DNA of 64,000 bases from Cytospora piceicola (taxonomy: Eukaryota > Ascomycota > Sordariomycetes > Diaporthales > Cytosporaceae): contig JALQBC010000034.1 of assembly GCA_023375675.1 (NCBI GenBank), positions 372,001 to 436,000 on the forward strand, read 5' to 3'. The notes below the pieces were generated by a model. It saw nothing but the letters and a program-made list of their open reading frames with translations, ran no database searches and had not been told where the DNA came from. A program made the position numbers and the translations under genes. This document shows, piece after piece, positions 59,708 through 64,000 of the stretch. How positions within the stretch are numbered: the stretch's first letter is position 1; every line of letters starts with the position of its first letter.

Positions 59708-62700
59708 GCGGGCAGGTGGAGAAGCGTGCAATGCGTATAAGATGGTATTGTGACGGGGGATTCTGGAGGTCCTCGAAGAACCTTGCTTCACTGCAGTGTT
59801 AAAGTGTATATATGTTTGACAAACAATGGTGTGGCCTTGCCCTCGGCGTTGCGCCAACTTCTTGTCTATAGTCCACGGTCACCTGGAATGCATGCAGATT
59901 TGAACCCAAATGACGGCGTCTTCGATACGTGTGTGCATAAGTGACCAGTCATGCAAGAGGCTGTAGGGGAAATTTTCGAAGTTGAGAAGCAAGCCGGCCG
60001 TTGACTCTCAGTGCTGATTCCCTGAGCTCATGGTGACTTTGACTGTGATGAGTATGCATGTAGGGATGTAGGACTGTATGGCATAAATAAGAGATGTGTA
60101 AAGATGCTTCGGAGGAAGCAAGTATGCCTTCATGCCGAGAACGAATGGTTTCCCATACTTAGCTCGGTCGGTTGTAGATGCGCACAACGCGGAACAGTGC
60201 AACGGGCATAGGACTTTTGGCGAGACAACAACATCCAGCCGTAGCACTGTCGCATCAGGGTGTCACCTGTACGAGTACCAAGTCACGGTGCAACGGGCTG
60301 CTGTGGATTTGCACAGGTGTTTCTCTTTGACTAGGGAGTGCTCCGCCTGGTGTGTCAAGTGTGTGGGTGGTTTCTGAAACCGATGGGAGGAGATCTTGAT
60401 GGAGCTGCGGCGCTAAAGTGTTGGTGATATTTCGAGATGAGGATGAGCGATCTGGAGAAGAAAGGGGGCGCAGAGAGTCCAGCGTGTGATACAGAGTCGG
60501 CTTCCCCGACGGATCTGCGGGCGATCCGTCCTTTTCGGCACCGGACGTCACTGCGGTCACTGCGGTGCATAGTCCGCTGTCTCGGTTCCAGCTTTGCCTG
60601 AAGCCTGACAGGGAGTCACCGGGCGCCCGGGGGGGAGGGGGTGGGCTCTGACGGTCACGGGGTGGGCAGAATTACTGACAGCCGACACGAGTGGCCGGGG
60701 ACTGCAGGTGTCCCTCTCGGTGGTCAGACTCAGCCTTGCCGGTCCTGCCTGTCAGATGACACTGGGTAGAAGAGTCATCGATGCCAAGAATGGCGGGGAA
60801 AGAGACAGTGTTGGTAGGCTGGTGGATGGAGGACAGCGAGGGTATAAGAGAGTGCAACGGGCCCATGGCTGTTCCTCATCCAGTCGGTGGTGGGAATGCC
60901 GGATAATGCCAGAAATCATCAACAAGCACAACGACTCGTACAAGAAGACAACGAAAAGCCGAGAAAATGACCAACCCAGCGAAGACGCTTTGGTTGGAGA
61001 CGTATCAGCTGTGGGACGAAGTCCTCCATCAGGTCGGAAAAGCGTACTACAAAGCAAAACCCCCAAAAAGGTCGCGCTCAAGGTCGAAACCAAGATCAAG
61101 GCCAAGGCCAAGGTCAAGGTCAAGACCAAGATCGGACCGGACGAGCTTGAAGGGATACGTTGAGGATCATGAAGCTCGCAATATGCAGCTTGTTCGTCAG
61201 AGTTCGTATTCAGCGGGTGCCATTGTTCGGGCGGGCCCATGAGTGAAAAGGCCCGATACGAGACAGTCTTGTCTGAGGAGGCCGTTTGAGGATGTCGGAC
61301 GGACTGAGCATTGAACACCAACCAGTTGCACATCAATTTCAGTGTTGTAGCAGGCTGGAGCTGATCAGAGATGAAATGGCGAGGGAGATCATCATTAAGA
61401 TCATCGCCGACGAGGACGACGACGACGACAACAACAACAACAACAACACAACCACCGCCGCCATCGCCATCGCCATCGCCACCACTCGGTGTCACCTACA
61501 CAGCAAGTCGCGATAGCGTCGGCAGTTGCCAGTTTGGAGATATTATCATTAGATACTCGTGGTACCTAAAGAGTTGTTCCAGACGGCTGTCTCGATGGGC
61601 TGTGGCGTGGATGGACAGGAGGTGGGTTCGCCCCGGGGCCCGCCTCAGTCATATGTACAAAGTTGCTTGATCCCTCCCCCTTTGCCCATTCAGAAATTCC
61701 AGAATGGCGAGGATGCCGCAGAGCTGGGATGTCTCATTGGTGTGGGTGGGTAAGTGGGTGCCGTGCAGCCGTGAGATCCGGTCAATCGGCAAAACCTCAT
61801 CGAAGTGGGCGGGTATCAATCAATTCGTCAGGGTCCAAGACTGAGAGACAGATTTGAAGAAGCCAAATTGTTATTTTTCTTTGGAGATTTATCAGATTGC
61901 GAGGGTTCTTTCCTGAAAGGCATTTATTCATTCGTACCCTTCTCCATCTCCAAATTGAGGTTCGGGAGATCGGCATGGGACCTGGTGGATTGTTTGCTGT
62001 CCGTTCTGGGCTTGCGGTACGGGAGGGTTTGATGGGCAGATGGGTTTGATGAGGTGTTGATGGCGTGTCCGGACCATGTTGATATTATTTGCCTTGAGTT
62101 GCTGAAAGGACGGGTCGATTGGGTAGTAACATTTTCCAAGGTTTTCCAAGGTTTTCAAGGTTTCCAGGGTTTGTTGGAAGGTTCAAGGAATAGCGATGGG
62201 TGAGTTTTTGATGAAGATGGTCTGGGATTGATGGACTGATGATGTGTACTCTGTACTTTGATGGTGGGCTTAGACTTTATGTAAATGGATTGTACACAGT
62301 ACTATGCATTGCACAAGGGCCCCTGTGCTTCTGGAGAAATCCCAATCAATCAAATCTGAACCTACCAGCCTACCTGGGCAGGCTGTCTGGCTGTCTGGCT
62401 GGCTGTCTGGCTGTCTGGCTGGCTGTCTGGCTGTCAGGGTTAGATGGCATTCAATCAGGCAGGTGGGCCCATAGGGAAATTCGGTTTGCAACATCAACAT
62501 CTTGGCTGCTTGGATATTCTGCAGTCATTATCCAATGCAGTTTATACTGTGTTGACTGTGAAGAGTCTCTGGCGCTTCCAAGGTTTGGCCATCTCCAGTT
62601 TTCTGAGCAGCGCTATGTCGTGCTTGTAGGCAGGTAGGTACCCCAGCCTTCTGTAGCCCAGTCAGTTAGCCCAGTCACAATTCAGTGTTGGGACACCCAG

Positions 62701-63926
62701 TGAGCCAGTGAGCCAGCAGGCCAATAACAACCCTGACACCCTGAACACCCCTGAACACCCTAAGGCCTGTCAGGAGACTGGAGACCCAAAAAGTGCACTG
62801 CCCCAGAGTGGCAGATTAAGAAGCCACGCCCCTGAGCATCAGATCCAAAAGAAGTCAGACCCACCTCGGCGCTACGTGACAAGACCCTGTTAGTCTAGAT
62901 TCTGCACTGTACCGATATACGGATATACTGTATGCACCTGAGCATAAGTGCCCAGATGGGCACAACGTCCCGAGAGATTACACAGTCGATTGTTAGACAA
63001 GACTGTCAGATCGACATTGTACATCTGTACCCAGGTACCACAGTATGTGAATAGCACCCCTCGTATTGCAACCCCCCCCTACCCACCCCTTTTTTCTCTG
63101 GATCTCATTGCCCTGCTGCCCCCACTTTAATGTCCTCCGGCTCAAACGACAGCATTGAACAAACCACTTTCAATTCCCACGCCTCTTTTGATTTCTCTTT
63201 TTCTCTCTTCCATTTCCGTTTCCATCTCCAACCCAAAACCCCCTTCTGCAATTGATCAAGGCCCTTTCTTGCCTCTTTCAATAACCATTCTTGTTTGATT
63301 TTGATCATTCACCACTCTCGTTGAACTCGGCAGCTACAATCCAGACCTGGATCCATTCTGCTGAAGGTACGTTTCAAACACATGTGTGTATGGTGTCGTG
63401 CGTGAGTCGTGTGTTGTGGTGGTTATCTTGGGTGTCTGGTTGTCTGGTTGTCTGGTTGTCTCTGTGTGTCTGTGTTCGGTGTCTTGTGTCTGTTCCGAGG
63501 TCGACTCAAACGTTCAAGTTCCAACTTTGGCACGGCAACATCAACGTTCCAACGTCCAACGTGTTCAACGTCATCAGCCGCGAGTCCAGAGTCCACAAAG
63601 GTCTTCGCTACTTGTCACCCAGCCAATGCCTTTTCTACAGTGGAACCAGGATCAAACAACACAAACCGGTTCATGATCCAGCAACTCCATACTTGGGTCC
63701 CCTTTTAACCGAACGGAACTGCCCATCTCAGCACACGAACCTTCCAGACAACCCAACTAAGAACAACACCAACTACTCTTCAGGCATAATAACTTTCACC
63801 GTGGCTAATCGATTCTCTACTTTAGACCTCTTTTATTTTTAATACACTCCCGTCACTCTCTCAACACCCACAACCATTACGACCATTTTCTGAAAGGCCC
63901 ATTTCCACATCCATAACAGATACGCA
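59708..63926. other. Long intergenic region (4.2 kb) with several tandem repeats
   Basis: No gene supported. Hexamer repeats of AAGGTC/AAGGCC type lie at about 61065-61135, GAC/AAC/ATCGCC runs at about 61412-61481, and about 2.8 perfect copies of GGCTGTCTGGCTGTCTGGCT at 62381-62436. From 63060 the sequence is a pyrimidine-rich leader. A possible 5' UTR intron (GTACGT at 63369, acceptor near 63785) belongs to the next gene. Confidence 0.45.
62381..62436. repeat. 20-bp minisatellite, 2.8 copies
   Basis: The unit GGCTGTCTGGCTGTCTGGCT repeats without mismatch and is itself built from GGCTGTCT. It lies in non-coding DNA. Confidence 0.85.
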
Positions 63927-64000
63927 ATGTATTCGGCCAAGCAACTCGCTCTGGCCGCCGTTGTGGCCTCTGCCGCAACCGTCGCCGCTGATGTCGAGCC
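63927..64000 (+). CDS. Secreted protein, N-terminus only (cut by window edge)
   Basis: The last 74 bases encode a start Met, a short basic segment and a strong hydrophobic signal peptide (MYSAKQLALAAVVASAATVA), followed by ADVEP. A 5' leader of several hundred bases with a likely intron fits a well-expressed secreted or cell-wall protein. An ADV-E/D-P start just after the signal peptide is seen in fungal beta-1,3-glucanosyltransferases (Gel/Gas), but 25 residues are too few to say so. Confidence 0.6.
   Translation, partial: MYSAKQLALAAVVASAATVAADVE

Overview
The window looks like nuclear DNA of a filamentous ascomycete, most likely a Sordariomycete. Coding genes are interrupted by short GT-AG introns (about 50-110 nt, many with a CTAAC/CTAAT branch site). 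Intergenic DNA is long and rich in microsatellites. One 3.9 kb AT-rich block shows the CpA/TpG loss expected from repeat-induced point mutation (RIP), and several families are fungal (Ytp1, Sfk1/Frag1, Aim18, SYLF, Grr1-type F-box, AA9 oxygenase). No species is claimed. Exon joins below were worked out by hand from splice signals and reading-frame continuity.

Layout, left to right. 1-515: start of a secreted alpha/beta hydrolase, cut by the window edge (-). 1460-2465: Frag1/DRAM/Sfk1 membrane protein (-). 2936-4490: a broken MFS transporter (-). 5376-7100: ELP3 (-), divergent from LSC1, succinyl-CoA ligase alpha (7792-9229, +). 10019-10879: UBC1-like E2 (-), divergent from the proteasome ATPase RPT2 (11833-13491, +). 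13733-15143: SYLF/Ysc84 protein (-). 15868-15978: intron-containing tRNA-Met. 16970-19518: Grr1-like F-box/LRR protein (-). 22221-23420: AIM18-like protein (+). 23783-24231: dithiol glutaredoxin (-). 24614-28493: RIP-degraded transposon with terminal inverted repeats and an apparent 8-bp target duplication. 30059-31360: BAG/ubiquitin-like protein (+). 32573-33816: ribosomal protein uL13/L16 (+). 34877-36034: phosphosulfolactate synthase (ComA) family protein (-). 37433-37501: a 22-residue metallothionein (-). 39934-41944: ARB1-type ABCF ATPase (+). 44419-50578: INO80 (+). 51459-52016: DUF1772 membrane protein (+). 52754-53214: small basic Alb1-like protein (-). 54049-55885: Ytp1-like membrane protein (-). 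58626-59707: AA9 polysaccharide monooxygenase (+). 63927-64000: start of a secreted protein (+).

Most genes are conserved housekeeping genes: tRNA modification, TCA cycle, ubiquitin/proteasome, ribosome biogenesis and chromatin remodelling. They lie singly with no sign of a biosynthetic cluster, operon-like block or CRISPR array. The points of most interest are the tiny metallothionein gene, the mutated transposon with recognisable ends, the transporter relic, ten exact copies of the palindrome TACCTAGGTA confined to non-coding DNA, a BAG gene whose conserved N-terminal coding region has no evident AUG, and an RPT2 first exon consisting only of the start codon. I found no convincing new multi-gene system.
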